Under the pieces are notes generated by a model. That model searched no databases and had not been told where the DNA came from. It worked only from the letters and a program-made list of their open reading frames with translations. Position numbers and translations under genes: made by a program. Below are positions 49,681-58,839 of a DNA stretch of 64,000 nucleotides, piece after piece (position 1 is the first letter of the stretch; the number at the start of each line of letters is the position of its first letter). This stretch comes from Streptomyces sp. WAC 01529. GTDB lineage: Bacteria > Actinomycetota > Actinomycetes > Streptomycetales > Streptomycetaceae. The stretch is taken from assembly GCF_003945545.1 (NCBI RefSeq), contig NZ_CP029617.1, positions 7,033,001-7,097,000 of the forward strand. Reading direction: 5' to 3'.

Positions 49681-50919
49681 TCAAGAACCGGAGCCGAGCC
49701 GCACGGGCAATGTGTCGAGGCCGCGCGTCGCGTTCATCTGGTACCGCAGCTCATCTGGCTTGACCGCCAGTTCGATGCGCTCGAAACGGTCCAGCAGCGC
49801 GCCCACGGCGAGTTCGGTCTGCAGCCGCGCCAGAGGGGCCCCCATGCAGTGGTGCAGGCCGTGACCGAACGCCAGGTGCCCGCCGGGCGCGCGGCGGATG
49901 TCGAAGTGCTCGGAGTCCTCGAAGCGCCGCGCGTCGCGGTTGGCGGAACCGAAGGAGACCAGGACGAACTCATCGGCCGGGATGCGCACGCCACCGATCT
50001 CGACCGGCTCCGCGGTGATGCTGAGCGTGGAGAGGTGCAGCGAGTTGTCGTACCGGCAGAACTCCTCCACCGCGGCCGGGAGCAGCGACCGGTCGGCGCG
50101 CAGCGCGGCGAGCTGGTCGGGGTGGCGCAGCAGGGCCAGGACGCCATTGCCGATGAGGTGTGCGGTCGTCTCGTAACCCGCGACCAGAAGCTGGAAGACC
50201 ATCGAGACCAGCTCGCTCTCGCTGAGCCGGTCGTCGTCGTCGCGTGCCTGGATCAGACCGGTGATCAGATCGTCCGCAGGGGTGGCACGCCGGTCGGCTA
50301 TCAGTCCGACCAGGTACTCGGCCATCTGGTCGGCCACTTGCTGGAGTTCCTCGGGCCGGCCCGCCATCGTCAGCGTGTTCGACCACGCGCCGAAAGCAGC
50401 CTGGTCGGCCTCGGGGACACCGATCATCTCGGAGATGACGGTGATGGGCAGGGGGTAGCCGAGGACCTGCAGCAGGTCGACCTCTTCCTGCCCCGCGACG
50501 CTGTCGAGGAGCCGGGCCACGGTCCGTTCGATCCGTGGGCGCAGGCCCTGGATCTGCCGAGCGGTGAACGCCTTGGCGACCAGCTTGCGCAGTCGGGTGT
50601 GGTCCGGGGGGTCCATGTTGAGCATGTGATCCACCAGCATGCGCTCGCCGAGCGACTTCTCCGGCTGCTCGACGGGCTCGACGCCCATGCGCCGGGCGAC
50701 CACCCGGGCGGCCAGCTCCGCGTCCTTGACCACACCCGGCTCGGTCAGCGCGGTGCGCGCCTCCTCGTATCGGACGACCAACCACATCGGCATGCCGTTG
50801 AGCACGACGTGCGCGACCGGGGTGCGCTCGCGGAGCCGGGCATACGCGGGGTACGGGTCGAGGAAGAAGTCCTCACCCAGTACCTCGGGCTCCGGCACCT
50901 GCAGGGTGTCCTCGGGCAT
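49681..50919 (-). CDS. Cytochrome P450, next to the Hpg genes
   Basis: 412 residues. The heme loop is FGHGLHHCMG with axial Cys near 358; the I-helix motif is VAGYETTA; ExxR is EFCR. Its ATG at 50919 follows AAAGGAAC; an upstream in-frame ATG at 51069 would place 50 arginine-rich, unconserved residues in front. It lies between prephenate dehydrogenase (146-base gap) and the ABC exporter (150-base gap), same strand. It is not closely alike to the other two P450s in the window, which suggests a different reaction. Substrate unknown: a peptide-bound aromatic residue or the acyl group is plausible. Confidence 0.92.
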   Translation of the reverse strand: MPEDTLQVPEPEVLGEDFFLDPYPAYARLRERTPVAHVVLNGMPMWLVVRYEEARTALTEPGVVKDAELAARVVARRMGVEPVEQPEKSLGERMLVDHMLNMDPPDHTRLRKLVAKAFTARQIQGLRPRIERTVARLLDSVAGQEEVDLLQVLGYPLPITVISEMIGVPEADQAAFGAWSNTLTMAGRPEELQQVADQMAEYLVGLIADRRATPADDLITGLIQARDDDDRLSESELVSMVFQLLVAGYETTAHLIGNGVLALLRHPDQLAALRADRSLLPAAVEEFCRYDNSLHLSTLSITAEPVEIGGVRIPADEFVLVSFGSANRDARRFEDSEHFDIRRAPGGHLAFGHGLHHCMGAPLARLQTELAVGALLDRFERIELAVKPDELRYQMNATRGLDTLPVRLGSGS

Positions 50920-51065
50920 CTCGCGGGTTCCTTTTCGTCGGTCCGCCCTGCGCGGCGCGGAGGTGAATGTGCGACGGCTTCCGTGTTCGGCTGCTGTGTG
51001 GCCGCGCGGCGGTGAGCCCTCCGCACCGTTGATATCAGCGCTCTCGGCACGCTCCGGAGCCTGCA

Positions 51066-52208
51066 TCAAGGACTTCGATGTACTCCCTGCGCGTCAGCCA
51101 CCGGGGCCTGGACCAGCGGCAGGTCCTCCTGCCAGGCCCAGCCGTTCTCGTCGAGCAACCGCCGTACGCTCGGCACCGACGCGGCGTCGACGAGCAGTTC
51201 CACGAGACCGCGAGGCCGGTCGAGCGAGTGCTCGATGCGTACGTCCTCGATGTTGATCCCCGCGCCGCTGACCGAGGAGAACAGCTGGGCGAGCGCGCCG
51301 GTCTTGTCGGGGACGGCGACCGGGACGGCGACGAACTCCGTGGGTACGGAGCTGCGCTTGTCCGGGACCCTGGCGTGGCCCCGGTTGCCCCGCCACAACA
51401 GTTCCTCCAGGTCCGCGGTCGCCTTCTCGCGCGTGGCCTCCTCGTCGCTGCGCTGCGCCCGGAGTGCCCGGATCATCCGGTCCAGGTCGACCGCGTACGC
51501 CTCCAGGACGTCGGCGACCGCGTCCGCGTTCGCCGTCAGGATGTCGCTCCACAGCGTGGGCTCACCTCCGGCGATGCGGGTGACGTCCCGCAGGCCCTGG
51601 CCCGACACTCGGATGTACTCGCCCTTCGCCTCCGCCAGCCTCGCCGCCATCATCGAGGAGACCAGGTGCGGGGCGTGCGAGGTCAGAGCCACGGCCTCGT
51701 CGTGGGCGTCGGTGTCCATGAGGATGGGCACCGCGCCACAGAGCGAGACCAGTTCCAGGCCCTGGTTGAGTGCCGCGCGATCGGTGCGCGGCGAGGGCGT
51801 CAGGACCCACGGCCTGCCCTCGAAGAGGTCGGCGCGCGCGGCGAGCGGTCCGGAGCGCTCGGCACCGGCCATCGGGTGTCCGCCGACGTAGGTGGCCGGG
51901 TCGCCACCGGCTGCGCGGATCTCCTCGTGCGGCCGCGCCTTGACGCTGGCCGCGTCCGTGTAGGCCCGGGCCAGGCCCTTCTGCTGGCAGTCGGCGAGCA
52001 CGGCGCCGACGTGGGCGGGTGGCACGGCGAGCACGGCGAGGTCGACCCGGGCGGGCGGTGTCTCCAGGGAGCCGGCACCGAGCGCCTCCGCGGTCCTGAC
52101 CGCCGTCGTGTCCCGGTCGTCCAGATAGACGGTGGCCCCGCTCCGGCTGAGCGCCAGCGCTATCGACGTACCGATCAGCCCTGTCCCGACGATCAGCACG
52201 GTCCTCAT
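51066..52208 (-). CDS. pdh: Prephenate dehydrogenase with C-terminal ACT domain
   Basis: 380 residues. The NAD-binding loop is IVGTGLIGTS at the N terminus, the catalytic His lies in GGHPMAG, and an ACT-type regulatory domain (about 295-370) begins at VPVAVPDKTGALAQLF. It converts prephenate to 4-hydroxyphenylpyruvate, the substrate of hydroxymandelate synthase encoded two genes upstream. Its ATG overlaps the stop of the oxidase-aminotransferase gene as ATGA. A dedicated copy inside an Hpg operon is usual and raises precursor supply. The retained ACT domain implies it may still respond to an aromatic amino acid. Confidence 0.94.
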   Translation of the reverse strand: MRTVLIVGTGLIGTSIALALSRSGATVYLDDRDTTAVRTAEALGAGSLETPPARVDLAVLAVPPAHVGAVLADCQQKGLARAYTDAASVKARPHEEIRAAGGDPATYVGGHPMAGAERSGPLAARADLFEGRPWVLTPSPRTDRAALNQGLELVSLCGAVPILMDTDAHDEAVALTSHAPHLVSSMMAARLAEAKGEYIRVSGQGLRDVTRIAGGEPTLWSDILTANADAVADVLEAYAVDLDRMIRALRAQRSDEEATREKATADLEELLWRGNRGHARVPDKRSSVPTEFVAVPVAVPDKTGALAQLFSSVSGAGINIEDVRIEHSLDRPRGLVELLVDAASVPSVRRLLDENGWAWQEDLPLVQAPVADAQGVHRSP

Positions 52209-54706
52209 GACGCGTCACGTCCCGTCGGCTGCCGGGCGTCCGTGGAGCGCTTGGTCCGGGCAAGCAGGAAGGCGGCCAGGCGGCCGATGCCCTTCTCGAT
52301 CTCCTCGTGGCTCAGCGAGCTGAAGGAGAGCCGGATCGTGCGCTCGCCCCCCGCGGCCGGATAGAAGTACGACATCGGCGTCCAGATCACGCCGAATTCC
52401 CGGGCCGAGTGCAGCAGTGCGGTGTCGTCCGCGTCGAACGGGACACGCACCGTGAGGAAGAAGCCGCCGCTGGGCCGGTTCCAGCTGACGCCGCGTTCGC
52501 GCAGCCCCGCGGCGGTGAACTGCCGGTCGAGTTGATCGAGCACGCAGCGCAGGGTGTCGCCGTAGTGCTTGGCGGAGACCTCGTTGTGCGCGGCGAGGCT
52601 GCCGCCCGAGGCCAGCAGCGCCCCCGCGACCACCGCCTGGCTGAGCGCCGGGGTGTTCACCGTGACCATGCTCTTGAGTTTGGCGAGCTCGTCGGCGAGC
52701 AGACCGCTGCCCTTGTCGTCCACGACCGCCTGGTCGGCGACGACGAATCCGACCCGGGCACCGGGGAAGACCGTCTTGGAGTACGAGCCCAGATGCACCA
52801 CCCGGCGTTCGCGGTCGAGCGACTTCAGCGTGGGCTGCCGGCAGCCCGGACTGATGAGGCGGTAGGGACTGTCCTCCAGGATGAGCAGGTCGTGTCGCGC
52901 CGCGAGTTCGAGGAGTTCCTCACGGGCCTGCCGGGACATCGTGCTGCCGGAGGGATTGGAGTGGTCGGGCACCAGATAGAAGACCCGAGGACGCCGCCCC
53001 GCCCTCTTCTCGGCGGTGATGACGGCTTCGAGCGCGGCGCAGTCGACACCGCCCTCGCCCTCCTCGACCGCGCGGAGCGTGAGCCCGAGCAGTCTCGCGG
53101 CGCCGGTGATGCCGACGTAGCAGGGGCTCGAGACGAGCAGGACGTCCTGAGGGTCACGGAACAGTGCCCTGAGGACGAGCAGCATGCCTTCCTGCGCGCC
53201 CACGGTCACCACGATCGACGCCGGATCCGTTTCGATCGCCTCGTCGGTGTGGAGCGATTCCGCGATGAGTTCACGGATGATCCCGGCCGTCGGACCGTAC
53301 TGGTGGAGAGCGGTCCTGATGTCGTCGGCCGTTGAGCCGCCCGCCGTCAGGTGGTCGACGAAGCGCCGGATGTGCCCGAAGACCTCCTCCGTGTCGAAGA
53401 ACCCCTCGTACGGTCTGCCCGGGGCGAAGGAGACGGCGTCGGGGAAGCGGCCCGTGATCTCGTTGAGGAAGTTCATCGTGTCGAGCACGGGATCGGACAG
53501 GCTGCCGTGCAGGACTTCCCTGCGCAGAGTCGTGGCCCCGGAGGAGCGAGGGCCGGACGCGGGCTGGGGAGCGAGCGTGCGCGTCACGGGAGCGGGCACA
53601 GGCGCCGCGGTGACGGGCGAGGCCGGGCCGGTCAGCAACGAGACGTCGGCGGCGTCCACCGTGGCGGTCCCGGTCAGTGCCATGGCCTCGGCCAGCTCCT
53701 CGGTGACCAGGTTCAGCACCTGGGCCACGCCCTCCTGGCCGGCCACGGCGAGCCCGTGCAGGACCGGCCGTCCCAGGAGCACCGCGTCCGCCCCGAGCGC
53801 GAGAGCCGTCAGGACGTCGGTGCCGCGGCGGACCCCGCCGTCCAGAAGGACGGCGCAGCGACCGGCGGCCGCCGCGGTCACTTCAGCGAGTACGTCCAAC
53901 GTGGCCTGTGCGCCGTCCAGTTGCCGTCCGCCGTGGTTGGAGACGATGATGCCGTCGGCACCCGCCTCGACCGCGAGCACGGCGTCCTCCGCCGTCATGA
54001 CGCCCTTGACGAGCACGGGCAGCCCGCCCACCGAGCGCAGCCAGTCGACGACCGACCAGTCGAGTGCGGGGTCCATCGCGGTACGGCTGTGGTCCGAGGG
54101 GGACGTGTAGTCGCCGCCGTCCGCCGGGAGGTTGGCGGGGACGACGCCGGGCGGCAGCCGGAAGCCGTTGCGCAGGTCGCGGGGTCTGCGGCCCAGGCGC
54201 GGGGTGTCGGCGGTGAGGACCAGGGCCTCGAAGCCCGCCCGCTTCGCACGTTCGATCAGACGGCGGGTGGTCCCGCGGTCACGGAAGCAGTAGACCTGCA
54301 GCCACAGCGGGGACTCGGCGGCACGGGCGATGTCCTCGAAGGTCTGCCCCGCGAAGGTGGACACGACGAAGGGGAGCCCCGCGGAGCCCGCGGCACGAGC
54401 GGTGGCGATCTCTCCCTCGGCATGCACCAGTGTGTGGTAGGCCATGGGCGCCACCGCCAACGGCGCGGCCCACCGCCGCCCGAGGACGGTGGTGGCCAAG
54501 CGGCTCTCCGCGGCGCCGGTCAGGACGCGGGTGCGCAGCCGGGCACGCGTGAACGCCTGCCGGTTGGCGGTGAGAGTGCGTTCCTCACCGGCCCCGCCCT
54601 CGATGAAGTCCCAGACCTCGGGCCGGACGCGGGCCCGGGCGCGAGTCTCGAACTCGCCAAGCGACAAGGGTGGCCGTGTGCTCGGCTCGGCTGGACGTTC
54701 CGTCAC
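52205..54706 (-). CDS. hmo-hpgT: Fused 4-hydroxymandelate oxidase and 4-hydroxyphenylglycine aminotransferase
   Basis: 833 residues in one frame. Residues about 1-385 are an FMN-dependent alpha-hydroxyacid oxidase: VAPMAYHTLVH, LTADTPRLGRR, the catalytic SNHGGRQLD and the flavin phosphate segment LLDGGVRRGTDV. A Pro/Ala-rich linker (about 385-415) leads into a fold-type I PLP aminotransferase with YLVPDHSNPSG, EDSPYRL and the lysine motif SYSKTVFPG. The two halves catalyse consecutive steps: 4-hydroxymandelate to 4-hydroxybenzoylformate, then transamination to L-4-hydroxyphenylglycine. The GTG at 54706 shares GTGA with the hmaS stop. In the CDA cluster these are separate genes; fusions exist, as I recall, in some other lipodepsipeptide clusters. 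The reading frame is intact across the junction. Confidence 0.94.
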   Translation of the reverse strand: MTERPAEPSTRPPLSLGEFETRARARVRPEVWDFIEGGAGEERTLTANRQAFTRARLRTRVLTGAAESRLATTVLGRRWAAPLAVAPMAYHTLVHAEGEIATARAAGSAGLPFVVSTFAGQTFEDIARAAESPLWLQVYCFRDRGTTRRLIERAKRAGFEALVLTADTPRLGRRPRDLRNGFRLPPGVVPANLPADGGDYTSPSDHSRTAMDPALDWSVVDWLRSVGGLPVLVKGVMTAEDAVLAVEAGADGIIVSNHGGRQLDGAQATLDVLAEVTAAAAGRCAVLLDGGVRRGTDVLTALALGADAVLLGRPVLHGLAVAGQEGVAQVLNLVTEELAEAMALTGTATVDAADVSLLTGPASPVTAAPVPAPVTRTLAPQPASGPRSSGATTLRREVLHGSLSDPVLDTMNFLNEITGRFPDAVSFAPGRPYEGFFDTEEVFGHIRRFVDHLTAGGSTADDIRTALHQYGPTAGIIRELIAESLHTDEAIETDPASIVVTVGAQEGMLLVLRALFRDPQDVLLVSSPCYVGITGAARLLGLTLRAVEEGEGGVDCAALEAVITAEKRAGRRPRVFYLVPDHSNPSGSTMSRQAREELLELAARHDLLILEDSPYRLISPGCRQPTLKSLDRERRVVHLGSYSKTVFPGARVGFVVADQAVVDDKGSGLLADELAKLKSMVTVNTPALSQAVVAGALLASGGSLAAHNEVSAKHYGDTLRCVLDQLDRQFTAAGLRERGVSWNRPSGGFFLTVRVPFDADDTALLHSAREFGVIWTPMSYFYPAAGGERTIRLSFSSLSHEEIEKGIGRLAAFLLARTKRSTDARQPTGRDAS

Positions 54707-55773
54707 GAGCCGGCCTCCCGGGCACGCTCCACGGCCTCGTACAGCGCCCTGATGTTGGAGCTGCCGAAGCCCTGCGCCCCATGCCGCTGGATGAGTTCGA
54801 AGAAGAGGGTGCGCCGCTCGAACGGGGACCGGGTGAAGAGCTGGAGGAGGTACCCCCACTCGTCTCGGTCCGCGAGCACGTTCGTCTTGCGGAGATCGGC
54901 GATCCCCTCGTCGAGGTCGTCGAGCCGCTCCGCGAGGGCGTCGTAGTAGGTGCCGGGTGTCTGCAGGAACTCGACGCCGCGGGTCTCGAGTTCCACGACG
55001 GCGGGGATGATCGCGTCGACGAGGAACGCCAGGTGCTGGACGCCGCCCCCGCCGTTCCGCTTCAGGAACGCGTCGATCTGGCCCGGCTTCTTGGTGGCGT
55101 CGGGCTCGATGATGGTGAAGGTGATGCCGGCGGAGGGGCTGCGGACGACGATGGAGTCCATGGCCTGCTCGCCCACGGAGACGTATTCGCTGTAGTACTG
55201 CTCGAAGCCGAATCCCTCGATGTAGAACTTGACGACGTCGTGCAGTCGGCCGGCTTCCAGGCAGATCGCGATGTGGTCGAGGAGGCGCAGCTCGGGGGCG
55301 TGGCCCGAGGCGGGCGCCGGGCTCGGCGCGGGTGTCCAGGACCGGTCGGCGGGAAGCCCGCGCTCCGCGTCGGCGGCACGCTGGACGAGGGAGTGGCGGA
55401 CGTCCCCGAATCCGGACACGACGGGAACCGGGGCGTCGGCCGGGGCGAGGGAGGCGGCTCCGGCCGCGATCGCCCTCTCCCGCGTCGCGACGGCGTCCGC
55501 GCAGGAGAAGGCGATGTCGGATATCCCGTCTCCGTGCTCGGCGAGGAACGGGGCCGCGTGCGGACCCGCGGAGACGACGACCTGGAGCTGGTTCTGGACG
55601 AGAAGTACCGAGTCCAGGCCCTCCCTGCCACCCGTGGCCTTTTCATGGAACCCGAACATCGAAACGAAATAGTCTGTGGTCTTTCGCAGATCGCTCGTGT
55701 AGATCTCTATGTACTCGACGTCGTGCGCGGTCACGTTGTTCCCCATCCGACGATTGGGCCCGAGTTGTTCCAC
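54703..55773 (-). CDS. hmaS: 4-hydroxymandelate synthase
   Basis: 356 residues with two vicinal-oxygen-chelate halves like 4-hydroxyphenylpyruvate dioxygenase. Iron ligands are visible as His in LLDHIAI, His in GGVQHLAF and Glu in FFELIQR. The enzyme turns 4-hydroxyphenylpyruvate into 4-hydroxymandelate. The related dioxygenase, which makes homogentisate, cannot be excluded on these motifs, but the downstream hydroxymandelate oxidase-aminotransferase fusion and prephenate dehydrogenase settle the assignment. Start is either the GTG at 55773 or the ATG at 55746; neither has a strong ribosome site. It heads the leftward Hpg operon, and its start faces the housekeeping pcaL gene, so the cluster edge lies in the gap 55774-56023. 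Confidence 0.93.
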   Translation of the reverse strand: MEQLGPNRRMGNNVTAHDVEYIEIYTSDLRKTTDYFVSMFGFHEKATGGREGLDSVLLVQNQLQVVVSAGPHAAPFLAEHGDGISDIAFSCADAVATRERAIAAGAASLAPADAPVPVVSGFGDVRHSLVQRAADAERGLPADRSWTPAPSPAPASGHAPELRLLDHIAICLEAGRLHDVVKFYIEGFGFEQYYSEYVSVGEQAMDSIVVRSPSAGITFTIIEPDATKKPGQIDAFLKRNGGGGVQHLAFLVDAIIPAVVELETRGVEFLQTPGTYYDALAERLDDLDEGIADLRKTNVLADRDEWGYLLQLFTRSPFERRTLFFELIQRHGAQGFGSSNIRALYEAVERAREAGS

Positions 55774-56023
55774 TCGCTGAATTTCAGCAAATCAGACGGT
55801 GACGGCGGCTGGGAAACCGGATTAGAGAAATTGCATACGGGCCCTTTTCCGGGAAACTCTGCGAGACCGTTCGGCCCGGCGGGCGGGGAGGAGGTGCCGG
55901 GGACCCACGGGCATGTGAGGCCGATCGCAAAAGATCTTCGCGGGATCGACACAACGTGGGCCGCTTGCGCGGGGTTCCGCCCCGAGCGCATGAGGAAATG
56001 TGAGGTGTGGGAGCGTGAGCCGG
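55774..56023. promoter_or_regulatory. Divergent gap hmaS/pcaL, cluster boundary
   Basis: 250 non-coding bases between head-to-head genes. It should contain the promoter of the Hpg operon and that of pcaL. An inverted TTTCC-GGAAA element lies near 55850-55856. No convincing -35/-10 pair was found by eye. The local base composition is less GC-rich near 55780-55860 than the flanks, consistent with a promoter. Confidence 0.4.
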
Positions 56024-57313
56024 GTGAGTGAGAGTACATCCAGCACCCTGCAGTACCGCTTCGACGGCCCCGAAGACGCCCCGGTCCTCATCCTCGGAGC
56101 CTCCCTCGGAACCACCTGGCACATGTGGGACCGCCAGATACCCGACCTGACCCGGCACTGGCGGGTGTTCCGCTTCGACATGCCCGGGCACGGCGGGGCG
56201 CCCGCGCACCCCTGTGGGTCGGTCGGTGAGCTGGCCGACCGGCTGCTCGCCACGCTCGACGGGCTGGGCGTGCAGCGCTTCGGGTACGCGGGCTGTGCCT
56301 TCGGCGGTGCCATCGGTGCCGAACTCGCGCTCCGGCACCCCCAGCGCGTCGCCTCGCTCGCGCTGATCGCCGCCTCGCCGCGGTTCGGCACCGCGGACGA
56401 GTTCCGCCAGCGCGGGGTCATCGTGCGCAGCAACGGCCTCGACCCCATCGCCCGCTCCGCGCCCGACCGCTGGTTCACGCCCGGCTTCGCCGCCGCGCAG
56501 CCCGCGATCACCGACTGGGCCGTCCAGATGGTGCGTACCACCGACCCCGGCTGCTACATCGCGGCCTGCGAGGCCCTCGCCGCCTTCGACGTACGCGCCG
56601 AGCTGGGCCGGATCGGCATCCCCACGCTCGTCCTCGTCGGCTCCGAGGACCAGGTCACCGGGCAGGGCGAGGCCCGCACCCTCGTCGCCGGGATCCCCGA
56701 CTCCCGCCTCGCCGTCGTGCCGGGCGCCTCGCACCTCGCCCCCGTCGAGCAGCCCGCCGCCGTCACCGACCTTCTCGTACGCCACTTCTCCACGGCCTGG
56801 CAGGAGACCCAGGCGGCGATCACGCCCCCGCCGGTCAAGCCCGTCCTGTCCCCGAAGCCCGTGGCCCCGACGGCCCCCATGGCCGAGATCGCCGCCGCCG
56901 AGCAGCCCGAGGCCGTCGTCGGCACCGGCAGGCCCGACCCGTACGAGGCGGGCATCAAGGTCCGCCGCGAAGTGCTCGGCGACGCGCACGTGGACCGGGT
57001 GCTGGCCTCGGCCGACGACTTCTCCGGCGACTTCCAGGAGCTGATCACCCGCTACGCCTGGGGCGAGGTCTGGAACCGCCCGGGCCTTGACCGCCGCTCC
57101 CGCAGCTGCGTCACCCTCACCGCCCTCGTCGCCGGCGGCCACCTGGACGAGCTGGCCTTCCACACCCGCGCCGCGCTGCGCAACGGCCTCACCCCGGCCG
57201 AGATCAAGGAGGTGCTTCTCCAGGCCGCCGTCTACTGCGGCGTGCCCGCGGCGAACTCCGCCTTCAGGGTCGCGCAGACCGTCATTCGCGAGGAGACCAC
57301 GCCGCCGGAGTAG
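56024..57313 (+). CDS. pcaL: 3-oxoadipate enol-lactonase / 4-carboxymuconolactone decarboxylase fusion
   Basis: About 429 residues. The N-terminal half is an alpha/beta hydrolase (LGTTWHMWDRQIPDL; nucleophile elbow with Cys, AGCAFGG) equal to enol-lactonase PcaD. A Pro-rich linker (near 270-310) leads to a C-terminal carboxymuconolactone decarboxylase domain with the RSRSCVTLTALVAGG and ELAFHTRAALRNGLT motifs (PcaC). The pair catalyses the last two steps before 3-oxoadipate in protocatechuate degradation, and the fusion is the usual actinobacterial form. Start set at the GTG 56024 (SESTSSTLQYRFDG follows); GTGs at 56000 and 56015 are in frame. The hydrolase nucleophile position appears as Cys rather than Ser. 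No other pca gene is in the window. Confidence 0.88.
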   Translation: MSESTSSTLQYRFDGPEDAPVLILGASLGTTWHMWDRQIPDLTRHWRVFRFDMPGHGGAPAHPCGSVGELADRLLATLDGLGVQRFGYAGCAFGGAIGAELALRHPQRVASLALIAASPRFGTADEFRQRGVIVRSNGLDPIARSAPDRWFTPGFAAAQPAITDWAVQMVRTTDPGCYIAACEALAAFDVRAELGRIGIPTLVLVGSEDQVTGQGEARTLVAGIPDSRLAVVPGASHLAPVEQPAAVTDLLVRHFSTAWQETQAAITPPPVKPVLSPKPVAPTAPMAEIAAAEQPEAVVGTGRPDPYEAGIKVRREVLGDAHVDRVLASADDFSGDFQELITRYAWGEVWNRPGLDRRSRSCVTLTALVAGGHLDELAFHTRAALRNGLTPAEIKEVLLQAAVYCGVPAANSAFRVAQTVIREETTPPE

Positions 57314-57325
57314 CAGGATGGGGGG

Positions 57326-58009
57326 ATGACTGATACGACGACTCCGGCAGGAAGCTCTCCCTCGCGCGCGAAGCGCATGACCTTCACGAAGAAGTCCCAC
57401 GCGTGCGTGCGTCTCGAAAAGGAGGGGCGCACGCTGGTCATCGATCCGGGCGGCTTCAGCGAGGACGACGCGGCCCTCGGCGCCGACGCGATCCTCGTCA
57501 CCCACGAGCACCCCGACCACTTCGACGAGGGACGGCTGCGCGCGGCCCTGGAGGCCCGCCCCGGCGCGGAGATCTGGACGCTCAGGTCGGTCGCGGAGAA
57601 GATCTCGGCCGCCTTCCCCGGGCGTGTGCACACCGTCGGGCACGGCGACACCTTCACGGCCGCCGGGTTCGACGTCCAGGTGCACGGCGAGCTGCACGCC
57701 GTGATCCACCCGGACATCCCGCGCATCACCAACGTCGGATACCTGGTCGACGGCTCGGTCTTCCACCCCGGCGACGCCCTGACCGTCCCCGACCAGCCGG
57801 TCCAGACGCTGATGCTCCCCGTCATGGCGCCCTGGAGCAAGATCTCCGAGGTGATCGACTACGTACGCGAGGTCAAGCCGCAGCGTGCCTACGACGTCCA
57901 CGACGCCCTGCTCACCGACCTCGCCCGGCCCATCTACGACAACCAGATCGGGGCCCTCGGCGGCGCCGAGCACCTGCGTCTGACGCCGGGAGAGACGGCC
58001 GAACTCTGA
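57326..58009 (+). CDS. MBL-fold metallo-hydrolase
   Basis: 227 residues of the metallo-beta-lactamase fold. The metal motif is THEHPDHFD; a second ligand lies in HGELHAVIH, a third region in FHPGDAL and a final His in YDVHDALL. The architecture is that of small UlaG-like actinobacterial hydrolases; the substrate is unknown. It starts 12 bases after pcaL, with G-rich sequence before the ATG, so it is probably cotranscribed, although no pathway link is evident. Confidence 0.88.
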   Translation: MTDTTTPAGSSPSRAKRMTFTKKSHACVRLEKEGRTLVIDPGGFSEDDAALGADAILVTHEHPDHFDEGRLRAALEARPGAEIWTLRSVAEKISAAFPGRVHTVGHGDTFTAAGFDVQVHGELHAVIHPDIPRITNVGYLVDGSVFHPGDALTVPDQPVQTLMLPVMAPWSKISEVIDYVREVKPQRAYDVHDALLTDLARPIYDNQIGALGGAEHLRLTPGETAEL

Positions 58010-58039
58010 CTGTCAGTGGCGCCGGGTAGGTTGTGAGGC

Positions 58040-58819
58040 ATGCGCATTGCGACCTGGAACGTGAACTCGATCACCGCTCGGCTGCCAAGGCTCCTCGCCT
58101 GGCTGGAGAACACCGGCACGGACGTGCTGTGCATCCAGGAGACCAAGACGACGGCCGAGGCGTTCCCCGCCGACGAGCTCCGCGAGCTGGGCTATGAATC
58201 GGCGGTGAACGCCACCGGCCGGTGGAACGGCGTGGCGCTGGTCTCCAAGGCCGGCCTCGAGGACGTCGTCAAGGGCCTCCCGGGCGGTCCGGGGTACGAC
58301 GGCGTGGACGAGCCCCGGGCGATCTCCGCGACCTGCGGCGCCGTCCGCGTCTGGTCGGTCTACGTGCCGAACGGCCGCGAGGTCGACCACACCCACTACG
58401 CCTACAAGCTCCAGTGGTTCGAGGCCCTGAAGGCGGCGATCTCCGAGGACGCGGCGGGCCCCCGCCCCTTCGCGGTCCTCGGCGACTTCAACGTCGCGCC
58501 GACCGACGAGGACGTCTGGGACCCCTCGCTCTTCGTCGGCGCCACGCACGTCACCCCGGCCGAGCGCGCCGCCCTCGCGGCCCTGCGCGAGACGGGCCTC
58601 ACCGACATCGTGCCCCGCCCCTTGAAGTACGCCCACCCGTTCACGTACTGGGACTACCGCGAGCTGGGTTTCCCGAAGAACAAGGGCATGCGCATCGACC
58701 TGGTGTACGGAAACGCACCCTTCGCGAAGGCCGTCTCGGACTCCTACGTGGACCGTGAGGAGCGCAAGGGCAAGGGCGCCTCCGACCACGCCCCGGTCGT
58801 GGTGGACCTGGACGTCTGA
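58040..58819 (+). CDS. xth: Exodeoxyribonuclease III
   Basis: 259 residues of the exonuclease III / AP endonuclease family. Successive catalytic segments are visible: ATWNVNSI, CIQETK, YVPNG, LGDFNVAP, RIDLVYG and the final SDHAPVV. It cuts DNA at abasic sites in base-excision repair and removes nucleotides 3' to 5'. It lies 30 bases after the metallo-hydrolase on the same strand and converges with the lipase-like gene. Housekeeping function. Confidence 0.95.
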   Translation: MRIATWNVNSITARLPRLLAWLENTGTDVLCIQETKTTAEAFPADELRELGYESAVNATGRWNGVALVSKAGLEDVVKGLPGGPGYDGVDEPRAISATCGAVRVWSVYVPNGREVDHTHYAYKLQWFEALKAAISEDAAGPRPFAVLGDFNVAPTDEDVWDPSLFVGATHVTPAERAALAALRETGLTDIVPRPLKYAHPFTYWDYRELGFPKNKGMRIDLVYGNAPFAKAVSDSYVDREERKGKGASDHAPVVVDLDV

Positions 58820-58839
58820 GCCCCGGACACCCCGGACTC

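Noticed and set aside
55784..57973. A 729-codon - strand frame opposite pcaL and the metallo-hydrolase
   Set aside because: Antisense to two genes with strong family motifs; composition typical of shadow frames.
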